From NCBI GenBank assembly GCA_026396835.1, contig JAPLWA010000004.1:62001-126000 (forward strand): a stretch of 64,000 bases of DNA, read 5' to 3'. Positions 35,446 to 44,337 of the stretch are shown in pieces. The stretch comes from Candidatus Falkowbacteria bacterium (GTDB lineage: Bacteria > Patescibacteriota > Patescibacteriia > Patescibacteriales > Patescibacteriaceae). Each line of letters starts with the position of its first letter. Position 1 is the stretch's first letter. Made by a program: the position numbers and the translations under genes. The notes beneath the pieces were generated by a model. It was not told the DNA's origin and made no database searches. It was given only the letters and a program-made list of their open reading frames with translations.

Positions 35446-36502
35446 AAGGCTTAATTGAGTTATATAATGCTAAGACTTCTGCGGCTGACAGAGCTCTGTT
35501 GTAAATTCTGACATCATCAACTGATAAGCTCCAGCCGCTGTTGTCACCGCCAATAGTAATTGGAGTGGCAACGCTTGGCATGGCGCCGGTTAACCAAGGA
35601 TCAGCTCCAGCTAAAACTCCGTTTTTATAAGATTTAAGTTCAGGATCATTTATTGGGTCATAAATTTGTACAAAATGAAACCAAACATTGTCAGTAAAGG
35701 CGCAACCCGTGTAACCCCTAGGGAAGTCAGCATATACATATGGGATAGTATAAGTTCCTCCGCCTTCAATAGCTCTAATAAAAAAAACTGAGCTACGCCT
35801 TATTATTTCGTGATTACCAGCCGCTAGAACATATTTTGCCCAAAAAGAAATTGTTGTTCCACTTGGAGTATCTAGATTTGTATTATAAGGAATATTTACA
35901 TAATCACCTGAGCCGTTAAATTTTATGCAGCCACCGTTTTTACAGTCAGCTGATGTTTGCCAGCTTGGGCTACTAACTAACGTTCCTATATTGTTATTGC
36001 CCGATGAATCACTAGCTGTCGTACCAGAGCCCTCATCAAATTTCCACCAACCAACAAGACCAGGCGCAGTGCCTACGCCGGTACTAGAACTAGAGTTGAT
36101 ACCAGCCGGGGTTGAAGAGACGTTGTTACCAAGACAGAAGTTAAGACTATAGTTAGTGTTGTCTGGGGTAGAAGCGTAAGTATAGTTATTATCACCACAA
36201 CCACTATCATTTCTTGGTGTAGGGTTATTAGGAATAGTAGCCATATAAGTCTTAGTTCCGTCAGGTGAAACAATGCTATTACCAGGAGTAATAATAGTAG
36301 GATAACTATTATTATCTGCATAATACAATTCTAAAGCAGTACTGATTTGTTTTATATCAGCGACTCTTTTACTATCTCTAGCTTTAGCTCTAGCATTTCC
36401 TAGAGCTATTATAGCCATGGTAGATAAAACACCGATTATCGCGATGACAACTAGAAGTTCTATTAAAGTAAAACCTTTTTTATGCGAGAAAATAAATCGC
36501 AT
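35444..36502 (-). CDS. Type IV prepilin-like protein with LamG domain, distant copy
   Basis: 352 residues. After MRFIFSHKKG comes FTLIELLVVIAIIGVLSTMA and the same pilin head as the 9478 gene. The two also share the stretch NNPTPRNDSGCGDNNYTYAS. The LamG-like domain (GLVGWWKFDEGSGT, ending VDDVRIYNRALSAAEVLALY) is homologous to but diverged from that of 9478. It lies 6 bases after the ROK-kinase gene in the same direction, away from the tandem prepilins, so it is a dispersed copy of the module. Confidence 0.88.
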   Translation of the reverse strand: MRFIFSHKKGFTLIELLVVIAIIGVLSTMAIIALGNARAKARDSKRVADIKQISTALELYYADNNSYPTIITPGNSIVSPDGTKTYMATIPNNPTPRNDSGCGDNNYTYASTPDNTNYSLNFCLGNNVSSTPAGINSSSSTGVGTAPGLVGWWKFDEGSGTTASDSSGNNNIGTLVSSPSWQTSADCKNGGCIKFNGSGDYVNIPYNTNLDTPSGTTISFWAKYVLAAGNHEIIRRSSVFFIRAIEGGGTYTIPYVYADFPRGYTGCAFTDNVWFHFVQIYDPINDPELKSYKNGVLAGADPWLTGAMPSVATPITIGGDNSGWSLSVDDVRIYNRALSAAEVLALYNSIKP

Positions 36503-36508
36503 GATATT

Positions 36509-37378
36509 TTATTTTATTAGTAGTGCGGCGCCGATCGCCCCTGCCAAAGGTCCGAGTTTACCTTTTATTAATTTCACAGAGTGAGCTTCGCGAGCAAAGG
36601 TATGTTTTTTCAAAGCTTCTTTAGCGGCGTTTAAGAAAAGATCACTTGAAGCTAAAGCTCCACCAAATAAAATAATCATTTCTGGATCAAATAAATTAAC
36701 GATAGTAGAAAAGGCGATACCTAAATAAGCTCCAATTTCTGCAAATTTTTGTCCAGCTAAAATATCTCCTTTATAAGCTTCTTCAGCTAAAATTGCTGGA
36801 TTGTTTTGAGTTAGTTTATGGTAAGCTTGTTCTAAAGTAATTAAATTATCAAAATCTACAATAATATGACCAGGCTCAGAACCTGAACCATGACCACCAT
36901 GATAAATATCACCGTTATACCACCAGCCGCCGCCGATGCCAGTGCCAATGCCAATACCAAAAAAGTTATTTGATTTAGCGCCAGCTCCTAAAATACCTTC
37001 AGCTCTAACAAAGCAATTAGCATCATTATCCAGTAAATAGGGGAGATTAGGCTGGTTGATTTGTTTTAATATTAATTCACCTAATTTTACTTTATTTAAT
37101 AAAGGCAAATTTGGCGCAACAATAACTTGATTCTTTGCATGATCAATCGGACCAGGTGCGCCAATACCAATACCAACTAGATGACCTTTCTTTTTTTCAA
37201 TTGTTTTTAGCAAAGGATCAACCGCGGCGCTAACCATGATTAGAAAATGTTCTAAACTGTCTTTTGGTGTAGCTAGAGTAAGATGTTCGATGGTTTTATG
37301 TTTTTCATCTAATAACACGCTGGCAATTTTTGTTCCACCAACATCAATTCCAATGTAAAAATTTTTATTAATCGCCAT
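36509..37378 (-). CDS. ROK-family sugar kinase
   Basis: 289 residues. ATP-binding IGIDVGGTKIASVLLDEKH at the N-terminus, GIGAPGPIDHAKN, the catalytic Asp in LLDNDANCFVRAEG, and GIGIGTGIGGGWW identify the ROK family (glucokinase, fructokinase or N-acetyl-sugar kinase). After EPGHIIVDF the usual zinc motif CxCGxxGC is absent, so this is a zinc-free variant, and the sugar cannot be predicted. It lies in a run of minus-strand genes with a glycoside hydrolase, consistent with sugar use. Confidence 0.85.
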   Translation of the reverse strand: MAINKNFYIGIDVGGTKIASVLLDEKHKTIEHLTLATPKDSLEHFLIMVSAAVDPLLKTIEKKKGHLVGIGIGAPGPIDHAKNQVIVAPNLPLLNKVKLGELILKQINQPNLPYLLDNDANCFVRAEGILGAGAKSNNFFGIGIGTGIGGGWWYNGDIYHGGHGSGSEPGHIIVDFDNLITLEQAYHKLTQNNPAILAEEAYKGDILAGQKFAEIGAYLGIAFSTIVNLFDPEMIILFGGALASSDLFLNAAKEALKKHTFAREAHSVKLIKGKLGPLAGAIGAALLIK

Positions 37379-37388
37379 ATATTATTTT

Positions 37389-38402
37389 TTACTTAGTGGC
37401 AGATTGATTAAATAGTTTTTTCGCTTCTTCCCAATAAAACGGATTGTTGTTGACTGTTTTTTCCCAATACCAAAATTCTATACCCCACCAATAAAAAGTT
37501 TTAAAACCAGTTTTTTGAATGAATTTAACTGTATCTTGAAATTTAGCTGGCGTCATCGTTTTATCTCGTTCAGCTTGGCTCAAATCTTGAAAAGCTTTTT
37601 TGCCCCAAGGTTCGCCTTGTAATTCAATTACTATCCAATCTTGTGGGTGAGCAAATAAGTTGGCAATATTTCTTTTAACACGGAAGAAAACTGGTTCAAT
37701 TGGATAATGTATGTAGCTATTAAAAACTTTAGAGTAAGTATCACGATACATCGTTGTGCCAAAAACATCAGCGCGACGAGCCGCTGGAATCCATAAAGAA
37801 AGTTCACCAGAATCAGTTACAACGATTGGTCTAGTGTCTAATGACTTAGCCTCAGCAATTTCTTTATCTAAGAAGTTTTTATCAAAAGTTGGGCAAACAC
37901 CAAAATATTTTAAGAAAGGTTCGTTTTCGATTTGCCAATATTTAATATTAGCGTGTCGTTTATAGCGGCTAATAACTTGTTTGATATAGCTAAGAGTAGC
38001 CGATTGTCGATCTTCAGTGTTGGCATTTTCTGCCCAATCTGGCATATGGCATTCTGGCCAGCGCGGCACTCTTTGACCGATAACTAAAATCAATTCAACG
38101 TTCCTTTTTTCAGCTTCGCTAATTTGCCAATCAAGTTCATCCCAATTATATTCGTTTTGTTTTAATTCAAGTTGATCCCAGTAAGCAGCTAAGCGCAATT
38201 TTTTTACGCCTAAGTCATCAAACATGGCTAAATAGACGGTTTTTGGATCAAGTCCTAGGTCTTTACTTTGCTGGCTTGAAAAAGTTACGCCATATTCTAA
38301 CTCACTGGCCTTATAGATATGAGTCCAGCTGAGTACAAAAAGTATAAAAAACAGACCAATGATGGTCAAAAATATGTATTTTGCCCAAGTAAGAATTCGC
38401 AT
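37389..38402 (-). CDS. Membrane-anchored glycoside hydrolase (clan GH-A-like)
   Basis: 337 residues. One N-terminal membrane helix (about 8-25) anchors an extracellular TIM barrel. IKYWQIENEPF contains the Asn-Glu pair typical of the acid/base in clan GH-A enzymes, and IVIELQGEPWG at the end of a late strand is a plausible nucleophile. VKKLRLAAYWDQLE and FYWWGIEFWYW also fit. The substrate (beta-linked glycan) is unknown. It is followed after 10 bases by the ROK kinase and preceded by the T4SS-pilin-like gene, forming one minus-strand unit. Confidence 0.8.
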   Translation of the reverse strand: MRILTWAKYIFLTIIGLFFILFVLSWTHIYKASELEYGVTFSSQQSKDLGLDPKTVYLAMFDDLGVKKLRLAAYWDQLELKQNEYNWDELDWQISEAEKRNVELILVIGQRVPRWPECHMPDWAENANTEDRQSATLSYIKQVISRYKRHANIKYWQIENEPFLKYFGVCPTFDKNFLDKEIAEAKSLDTRPIVVTDSGELSLWIPAARRADVFGTTMYRDTYSKVFNSYIHYPIEPVFFRVKRNIANLFAHPQDWIVIELQGEPWGKKAFQDLSQAERDKTMTPAKFQDTVKFIQKTGFKTFYWWGIEFWYWEKTVNNNPFYWEEAKKLFNQSATK

Positions 38403-38406
38403 GTTT

Positions 38407-38805
38407 TTATTTCATTATGGTTGGAATCGCCTTTAGAGTAACGTAATAGGTAATTGAATAAGCTACTACTACTATCAAAAGTCCAATTATGGCATTTCTG
38501 ATTTGCCCAACGGCTTCCTTGATTTTTTCTTCATCTCCAGCTGATGTCATATATTTAAAACCTGCAAGAATCAATAGAACCACAAAGACAGTTCCTAGAA
38601 GTCCGAGCATGACTTTAATAACTCTGGCTATGATTGAGTAAATACTTTTTTGTGGCGCTCCGCTTTCACCAAAGGCCTGAGAGCCAATGACATTGAGTCC
38701 ACCTTCCTCAATTCGATTCGTCCAGGTGTTGGCGCTAACTAAGGCTGGGCTAAAAGCAAAACCAGTGATTAAAACTGACAGTAATAATGTTTTAGCTTTG
38801 AACAT
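38407..38805 (-). CDS. T4SS-pilin-like small membrane protein (TrbC/VirB2-type)
   Basis: 132 residues. A signal peptide (1-25, ending VSANT), a short linker and two membrane helices (about 62-84 and 103-125) separated by the polar loop TSAGDEEKIKEAVGQI. This is the TrbC/VirB2-like T4SS_pilin pattern common in Patescibacteria. No VirB4 or other secretion gene is visible here, so the role (conjugative pore, surface fibre) remains open. It is the first gene of the minus-strand unit containing the hydrolase, kinase and prepilin. Confidence 0.75.
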   Translation of the reverse strand: MFKAKTLLLSVLITGFAFSPALVSANTWTNRIEEGGLNVIGSQAFGESGAPQKSIYSIIARVIKVMLGLLGTVFVVLLILAGFKYMTSAGDEEKIKEAVGQIRNAIIGLLIVVVAYSITYYVTLKAIPTIMK

Positions 38806-38881
38806 AAAGTTATGGTATAATAGCTTATAATTGTTATGTTTTTATTATACTACAAGGTAGTTTTAAGGTCTATTATTTTTT

Positions 38882-40318
38882 ATGGCTCTATCCTCGAAAA
38901 TAGCATTTAATACGGCTATCCAAGTTATTACCAAGGTCATAGGAACACTGCTTAGTTTAGCGGCGCTGGCTTTAATTACGCGCTATTTAGGTAGCTATGG
39001 TTTTGGTTATTACACCACAGCTATTACTTTTGTTACTTTTTTCAGTATTGCAGCTGATTTGGGCTTAACTTTGGTGACCACGCAGTTAATTAGTCGTCCT
39101 GGCGCTAATCAGAACAAGCTATTGAGCAACTTGTTTACTTTTAGAGTTGTGACCGCTGCCGCAATTTTAGTGCTTGCGCCAATTGCCGCTGTTTTTTCGC
39201 CTTATGACATACTAATTAGGCAAGGCATCGCTATTTCTAGCATAGCTTTCTTTTTTATTTTGTTAAATCAAATTTTTACAAGTTTATTTCAAAAAGAGTT
39301 AAGAGCCGACAAAATGGCTTATGCTGAAATAATTAGCCGAGTTGTTATGTTCGTTATGACCGCCGTAGCCGCTTTGTTTGATTGGGGTTTGTCAGGTATC
39401 TTGTGGGCCATGGCAATTGCCAACGTTGTAAGTTTCTTACTGCATTATTATTATTCTCGTATTCATGCTTCAATCAAGATGGCCTTTGATAAAGCAATTT
39501 GGAAAGAAATACTTCAGCTGTCTTGGCCATTCATGTTAACAATTGTCCTTAATCTAGTTTATCTTAAAACTGATATCTTGCTTTTGTCGTTTTTGAAAAG
39601 CCCAGTTGACGTTGGTTTATACGGCGCGTCTTATAAAGTAATCGATGTTCTAGTAACTATACCCTTTATGCTTGGCGGAACGGTTTTGCCGATTCTATCA
39701 AAACGTTGGCAAGCTAAGCAGCATGTTGAATATCAAAGAGCCTGGACTAAAATTTTTAATGCTACATCGGTACTTGTTTGGCCAATTGTCGTTGGTGGTT
39801 TTGTTTTAGCTTCGCCAATTATGGTTTTGATTGCGGGTGAAGATTTTGCTAAATCAGGTGATATATTAAAAGTTTTAATTTTTGCCGTTGGTGGAGTTTT
39901 CTTTAGTGCTTTATTTAGCTACACCATGATTAGCTTTGGTGAACAACGCCGCTTAATCGGAGCTTATCTTTTCACCGCAATCTCTTCGTTAATTTTGTAT
40001 TTTATTTTAATTCCTCGCTTTTCTTATATTGGCGCGGCTTGGGTTACAGTTTATAGTGAAGTCATTATGTGTTTATTTGCCTGGTTTTTGGTGCGACGTT
40101 ATTCAAAGCTTAAAACCAATTTCATTGTCTTCCTAAAGTCCTTCGGCGCCGCTATAATTATGGGTTTGGTAGTTTATTATTTGCCAATTGAAACAGTCAG
40201 CGCCTTTGGTTTGAGTTTAGCAGTTTTCATTGGTATGATAGTTTACGGCTTGATCGCTTGGTTTGGCCGAGCTGTTAGCAAAGCAGAGCTTAAAGAACTG
40301 CTTAACTGGCGTAATTGA
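38882..40318 (+). CDS. Polysaccharide flippase (Wzx/MATE-like)
   Basis: 478 residues with 12-14 membrane helices. KIAFNTAIQVITKVIGTLLS at the N-terminus, ALITRYLGSYGFGYYTTAIT and the mid-protein YLKTDILLLSFLKSPVDVGL are typical of the MOP-superfamily flippases that move undecaprenyl-linked oligosaccharides across the membrane. It is followed 7 bases later by a glycosyltransferase, so the pair probably makes or exports a cell-surface glycan. A -10-like TATTAT ends 5 bases before the ATG, which suggests a leaderless mRNA. Confidence 0.88.
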   Translation: MALSSKIAFNTAIQVITKVIGTLLSLAALALITRYLGSYGFGYYTTAITFVTFFSIAADLGLTLVTTQLISRPGANQNKLLSNLFTFRVVTAAAILVLAPIAAVFSPYDILIRQGIAISSIAFFFILLNQIFTSLFQKELRADKMAYAEIISRVVMFVMTAVAALFDWGLSGILWAMAIANVVSFLLHYYYSRIHASIKMAFDKAIWKEILQLSWPFMLTIVLNLVYLKTDILLLSFLKSPVDVGLYGASYKVIDVLVTIPFMLGGTVLPILSKRWQAKQHVEYQRAWTKIFNATSVLVWPIVVGGFVLASPIMVLIAGEDFAKSGDILKVLIFAVGGVFFSALFSYTMISFGEQRRLIGAYLFTAISSLILYFILIPRFSYIGAAWVTVYSEVIMCLFAWFLVRRYSKLKTNFIVFLKSFGAAIIMGLVVYYLPIETVSAFGLSLAVFIGMIVYGLIAWFGRAVSKAELKELLNWRN

Positions 40319-40325
40319 TAATCTT

Positions 40326-41426
40326 ATGGTGAATCGTTTGCTAATTGTTTCTACGTCATCAAGCAAGCAGATCTTATTAGGAGATTTGCTAAGCCATTTT
40401 AAGGCTACGCGTCAGCCATTTTTTTTGTTAACTAAATCTCGCCGTTTATTACATCGCGGCAAGAATGAACATTGGGATATTAAGAGTAGCTCGCTGCCTT
40501 CTGTTTCACCTTTAATATTTGTTATTTTATCGCCTTTAATTTGGCTATTTTTTGGCTTATCTTTTATGGTTAGTCTTTGGCGCTGGCGACCAAATACAGT
40601 AATTCTGGCCCACTGGCCTGAGAAAATAATTTTTTCTCCATTGGTTAGTTTGTTCGGCAAGCGTTTAATTTGGTTAGAGTATCCTGAAAAAGATTTAAGT
40701 AAAATGTCGCCCTTCATTAAGTTTTTTTACAAACGTTTTAGTAAAAATGTTAGTTTTGTTGTTTTCGGTAATAAGTCATCTGAAATACTACGCAAAATTG
40801 TGGGAGACAAAGATATTTCAGTATTTTTGCCAACGGCTGCTTCGGCCCATTTACAGCAGCATTCAATTTTTAAAACTTTAGCTGAGCAAACAAATCGCGG
40901 TCGCTTTGTTATTGGTTCAGTTTTGTATGGTCTGCCGCGTGATCAGGCTGAGCGTCTATTGTCGGCTTTATCGATTGCGCAAACAGTTTGTCCAAATATT
41001 GAATTAGTCATTATTGGAGAAGGTAAAAATCGTCGCCAAATTCAGTGGTTAGCTCGTCGTATGAATTTAGAGAGAAGAGTTTGGTTAGCTGGTCCGACTG
41101 TAGATTTCCAGCGCTGGGTTGGTCAACTCGATGTTTATGTTATTGCCAATAAACGACCAAGCTTAGAAGATGCGTCTTGGGCAATTAGTGCCATGGCTTC
41201 AAACTTACCAGTCATTGCACCTCAGCAAGCTTGGTTAGAAGATGTTGTTAATTCTAAAACTGGTATCATGACTGATATTGATGATCCTGAAACTTTAGCT
41301 CGTCAATTTATAAATCTCCAACAAGAAACTGAGCTTTGTCAGCAGATCGGCAAGGAAGCGCGTTTAATGTCACAAAAACTAACATTTGAAAATTTCGTTG
41401 ATTCATTTACTAAATTATTATCATGA
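40326..41426 (+). CDS. GT-B type glycosyltransferase
   Basis: 366 residues from ATG 40326; a longer frame to 40263 overlaps the flippase and is rejected. The N-terminal half has hydrophobic stretches (FVILSPLIWLFFGLSFMVSL) that may bind the membrane. The C-terminal half is the family 4 type nucleotide-sugar domain: ELVIIGEGKNRRQIQWLAR, RRVWLAGPTVDFQRWVGQLD, then SLEDASWAISAMASNLPVIA. The E-x7-E acceptor motif is altered. It likely adds a sugar to the lipid-linked glycan moved by the adjacent flippase. Its stop overlaps the next start by 4 bases. Confidence 0.82.
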   Translation: MVNRLLIVSTSSSKQILLGDLLSHFKATRQPFFLLTKSRRLLHRGKNEHWDIKSSSLPSVSPLIFVILSPLIWLFFGLSFMVSLWRWRPNTVILAHWPEKIIFSPLVSLFGKRLIWLEYPEKDLSKMSPFIKFFYKRFSKNVSFVVFGNKSSEILRKIVGDKDISVFLPTAASAHLQQHSIFKTLAEQTNRGRFVIGSVLYGLPRDQAERLLSALSIAQTVCPNIELVIIGEGKNRRQIQWLARRMNLERRVWLAGPTVDFQRWVGQLDVYVIANKRPSLEDASWAISAMASNLPVIAPQQAWLEDVVNSKTGIMTDIDDPETLARQFINLQQETELCQQIGKEARLMSQKLTFENFVDSFTKLLS

Positions 41427-42346
41427 CAAATATTAAAGTTGCTAAAGGAGTAGGACAAAGACTTGATACTTGGCTTTCGCTTGAGCTTGCTTTGTCACGT
41501 AGTTTAGTTCAAAAAATGATTAAGAGTGGTGAAGTTTTAGTTAATGATAAAATTGTGTCAGCTCACCGTTTAATAAAAGCCGATGATATTTTAAAAACTG
41601 TTAAACTAAAATCAAAGGTAGTCGAAGTTAAAGTTGAAAAAGTTGTTTTACCTAAAATTAAAATTATTAAAGAGACTGATGATTACTTAGTGATAAATAA
41701 ACCAGCTGGTCTGTTAATGCATGGCAATGATAATGAAACTAGAACTTCTTTAGTCGATTGGTTGGTAAAATATTATCCAAAGATAAAAAAAGTTGGTGAT
41801 GATCCGATTCGACCAGGTATTGTGCATCGACTTGATAAAGATGTCAGTGGTTTAGTTGTGGTAGCTAAAAATCAAAAGTCATTTGATGATCTTAAAAAAC
41901 AATTCAAGGGTAGGAAAGTTGTTAAACAATATAAAGCCCTTGTTTATGGAGCTGATTTGCCACAAGACGGAGAAATAAGATTTAAAATGGGCCGTTCTAG
42001 TAAGGGTTATCGTATGGCCGCCCGACCCTTAAATCAGCCAGGTAAAGTAGCTATTACTGACTTTACAGTTGATCATTATTACCATAACTATGCTTTGTTA
42101 ACTGTGACGATTAAGACTGGCCGTACACACCAAATTAGGGCTCATATGGGGGCTTATAACCATCCAGTGGTAGGTGATGACCTTTATGGCACAGCGCGTC
42201 ATAAAAGCTTAAATAAGAAGCTAAAATTAGGTCGAGTATTTCTAATGGCAGCTCATTTATCCTTTATTGATTTAAAAGGCGAACGACAAGAATTTTCAAT
42301 TGACTTGCCGACTGGCCTTAAAAAAGTTTTAGAAACTATTAAATAA
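41423..42346 (+). CDS. rluD: RluA/RluD-family pseudouridine synthase
   Basis: 307 residues. An N-terminal S4 RNA-binding domain (RLDTWLSLELALSRSLVQKM) and the catalytic domain with GIVHRLDKDVSGLVVVAKN (catalytic Asp in HRLD) and KTGRTHQIRAHM. It isomerises uridines in 23S rRNA (RluD) or a related RNA; the exact target is inferred from domain layout. The T of the common HRLDxxTSG motif is V here. The start overlaps the glycosyltransferase stop (ATGA). Confidence 0.9.
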   Translation: MTNIKVAKGVGQRLDTWLSLELALSRSLVQKMIKSGEVLVNDKIVSAHRLIKADDILKTVKLKSKVVEVKVEKVVLPKIKIIKETDDYLVINKPAGLLMHGNDNETRTSLVDWLVKYYPKIKKVGDDPIRPGIVHRLDKDVSGLVVVAKNQKSFDDLKKQFKGRKVVKQYKALVYGADLPQDGEIRFKMGRSSKGYRMAARPLNQPGKVAITDFTVDHYYHNYALLTVTIKTGRTHQIRAHMGAYNHPVVGDDLYGTARHKSLNKKLKLGRVFLMAAHLSFIDLKGERQEFSIDLPTGLKKVLETIK

Positions 42347-42358
42347 ATATTAAGAACT

Positions 42359-42452
42359 AGACCTCACCCTCTCTCCGTCAAATCGGCGGACTGGCGAGGG
42401 TATAAATTTTTCCCTTCTCCAACGAAGTTGGAGAAGGGTCGGGGATGAGGTC
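42359..42452. repeat. R2-related hairpin repeat
   Basis: ACCTCACCCTCTCTCC on the left and GGGTCGGGGATGAGGTC on the right form inverted ends around two smaller hairpins (CCGTCAAATCGGCGG and CTTCTCCAACGAAGTTGGAG). It is shorter than R2 but built the same way. Confidence 0.6.
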
Positions 42453-42463
42453 GTGATAAAATT

Positions 42464-43018
42464 ATGATTATTTCTTTTGGCGGCTCAGCTGGTTCTGGAA
42501 AATCTAGCTTGGCATTAAAAATAGCTGAACGTCTTAATTATTCATACTATGATATGGGCGCTTTGCGACGCCATATGGCCTTAGAGCAGGGCATAACTTT
42601 AGCTGAGCTTAATAAGAAAGGCGAAACTGACCCAGAATCAGATTTAATTGTTGATCGTTATCAAGAAAATTTAGGCAAGACGTCTGATAATTTTGTTATT
42701 ACAGGTCGTACTTCCTGGCATTTTATTCCGCACTCATTAAAAATATTTTTAGCCGTTGATGTTGAAGAAGGCGCACGCCGTATTATGGCTGATAAAAATC
42801 ATCAAACACAAGGCGAGGCTTTTTCTTCTTTAGAAGAAGCAATTCAAGCACAAAAAGAAAGAATGGAATCTGATAAATTACGCTATGAGAAATATTTTCA
42901 AATTGACGTCTACGATAAAAATAATTACGACTGGTATTTTGATACTACTCATTTAGGTAAAGATGAGGTGTTTGATGCAGTCTGGGGATTTATTCAATCA
43001 AAAATTATCCCCAAGTAG
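42464..43018 (+). CDS. Cytidylate-kinase-like P-loop kinase
   Basis: 184 residues. P loop FGGSAGSGKSSLALKIAERL, the substrate region YDMGALRRHMALEQG and the LID-like IMADKNHQTQGEAF place it with the short, archaeal-type (d)CMP kinases (Cmk/AAA_17 group). It would phosphorylate CMP or dCMP. The exact nucleotide is uncertain, since TITGR-type residues are only partly kept (FVITGRTSWHF). Monocistronic. Confidence 0.75.
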   Translation: MIISFGGSAGSGKSSLALKIAERLNYSYYDMGALRRHMALEQGITLAELNKKGETDPESDLIVDRYQENLGKTSDNFVITGRTSWHFIPHSLKIFLAVDVEEGARRIMADKNHQTQGEAFSSLEEAIQAQKERMESDKLRYEKYFQIDVYDKNNYDWYFDTTHLGKDEVFDAVWGFIQSKIIPK

Positions 43019-43054
43019 GCTTAAAATTTATTAAAAATTTGCTTCCTCTATTAC

Positions 43055-43113
43055 TCGCCGCTAGTTGTTAGTTGATAGGTGCTCGTCGTCTAGCAACCAA
43101 CAACCAACAACTA
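43055..43113. repeat. R1 hairpin repeat, copy d
   Basis: CTAGTTGTTAGTTGATAGG, the centre TGCTCGTCGTCTAG and CAACCAACAACCAACAACTA. The core is identical to copy c at 23479 apart from one base. Confidence 0.8.
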
Positions 43114-43135
43114 ATTCCATCGTATTTATATTTTA

Positions 43136-43144
43136 TGTTATAAT
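43136..43144 (+). promoter_or_regulatory. Extended -10 promoter of gap
   Basis: TGTTATAAT, 43 bases before the ATG; no good -35 box. Confidence 0.5.
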
Positions 43145-43187
43145 AATATAGTAAATCTAATTAAATTTTTACTATAAATATACCTTT

Positions 43188-44195
43188 ATGAATATTGCTA
43201 TAAATGGTTTTGGTCGTATCGGCCGAGCCGTGTTCAAAGCTCTCTTAGAAAAACCTGGTGTGCATGTTGTCGCAATTAATGATTTAACTGACACTAAAAC
43301 CCTAGCGCATCTTTTAACTTATGATAGTTGCTATGGAATTTATTCTAAAAAAGTAAAAGCCACGGCTGATTCATTAGTTGTTGATGGCGTAAAATACCCA
43401 GTTTTGGCCGAAAAAGATCCTTTAATGTTGCCTTGGAAGAAAATGAACGTAGATATCGTAATAGAATCAACGGGTCGTTTCACTGATCCAGTTGAAGCCA
43501 TGAAGCATGTTAAGGCTGGTGCCAAGAAAGTCGTTTTGTCAGCTCCAGCTAAAGGCAAGGGTGCTAATACCTATGTCTTGGGTGTTAATGAACAAAAAAT
43601 TAAAAAGTCAGACAAGATTCTTTCCATGGCATCTTGTACAACTAATTGTTTAGCCCCAACCACAGATATTATTCGCCGTGCTTTTGGAATTGAAAAAGCG
43701 ATCATGACAACAATTCACTCATATACCGCTGATCAGAATTTAGTTGATGGTCCACATAAAGATTTACGCCGTGCTCGCGCCGCAGCTTTAAGTATGATCC
43801 CAACCACGACCGGTGCCGCGATTGCTGTTACGCAAACCATTCCTGAATTAACTAATAAATTTGATGGTTTGTCGGTCCGTGTTCCAACTCCAGTGGCTTC
43901 TTTATGTGATGCAGTTTATGTACTTAAGAAAAAAACTACTGCTGATGCGGTAAACAAAGTTATTGTAAAAGCCGCTCAATCTCCTCGCTATAAGGGAATT
44001 GTTGTTACAACCGAAGATCCGATTGTTTCAATTGATATTGTCGGTAATCCAGCTAGCACAATTGTTGACTTGCCTTTAACTAAAGTTGTTGCCGGAAACT
44101 TATTGAAAGTTATTTCTTGGTATGACAACGAGTGGGGCTACAGTAACCGCTTGGCTGACTTATGTGTATATCTTAAGAAAAGAAAGTTAATCTAG
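43188..44195 (+). CDS. gap: Glyceraldehyde-3-phosphate dehydrogenase
   Basis: 335 residues. NAD-binding MNIAINGFGRIGRAVFKAL, the catalytic Cys in SMASCTTNCLAP, TTIHSYTADQNLVDGPHKDL, and SWYDNEWGYSNRLADL near the C-terminus. It oxidises glyceraldehyde-3-phosphate in glycolysis, complementing eno in this window. The region after the first strand (AINDLTDTKTL) suggests NAD preference, as inference. Monocistronic, with an R1 hairpin before its promoter. Confidence 0.97.
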   Translation: MNIAINGFGRIGRAVFKALLEKPGVHVVAINDLTDTKTLAHLLTYDSCYGIYSKKVKATADSLVVDGVKYPVLAEKDPLMLPWKKMNVDIVIESTGRFTDPVEAMKHVKAGAKKVVLSAPAKGKGANTYVLGVNEQKIKKSDKILSMASCTTNCLAPTTDIIRRAFGIEKAIMTTIHSYTADQNLVDGPHKDLRRARAAALSMIPTTTGAAIAVTQTIPELTNKFDGLSVRVPTPVASLCDAVYVLKKKTTADAVNKVIVKAAQSPRYKGIVVTTEDPIVSIDIVGNPASTIVDLPLTKVVAGNLLKVISWYDNEWGYSNRLADLCVYLKKRKLI

Positions 44196-44212
44196 TTAAA
44201 ATCTTTGTAGCA

Positions 44213-44335
44213 AAATTTTTAATTTCCAATTTTTAATTTTTAAATAATTCTTAATGTTTTAATTACTATTTTAGAAATTGGTAATTAGTAAATTAACTTC
44301 AAAATTAAAAATTATAAAATTATAAAATTCTAATT
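44213..44335. repeat. R4 AT-rich inverted repeat, copy b
   Basis: TTTTTAATTTCCAATTTTTA on the left and AAAATTAAAAATTATAAAAT on the right, ending just before the HtrA start codon, as copy a does before parB. Confidence 0.6.
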
Positions 44336-44337
44336 TT

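Noticed and set aside
38407-38805. A conjugative secretion system
   Set aside because: Only the pilin-like gene is present; no VirB4, VirB6 or relaxase is visible in the window.
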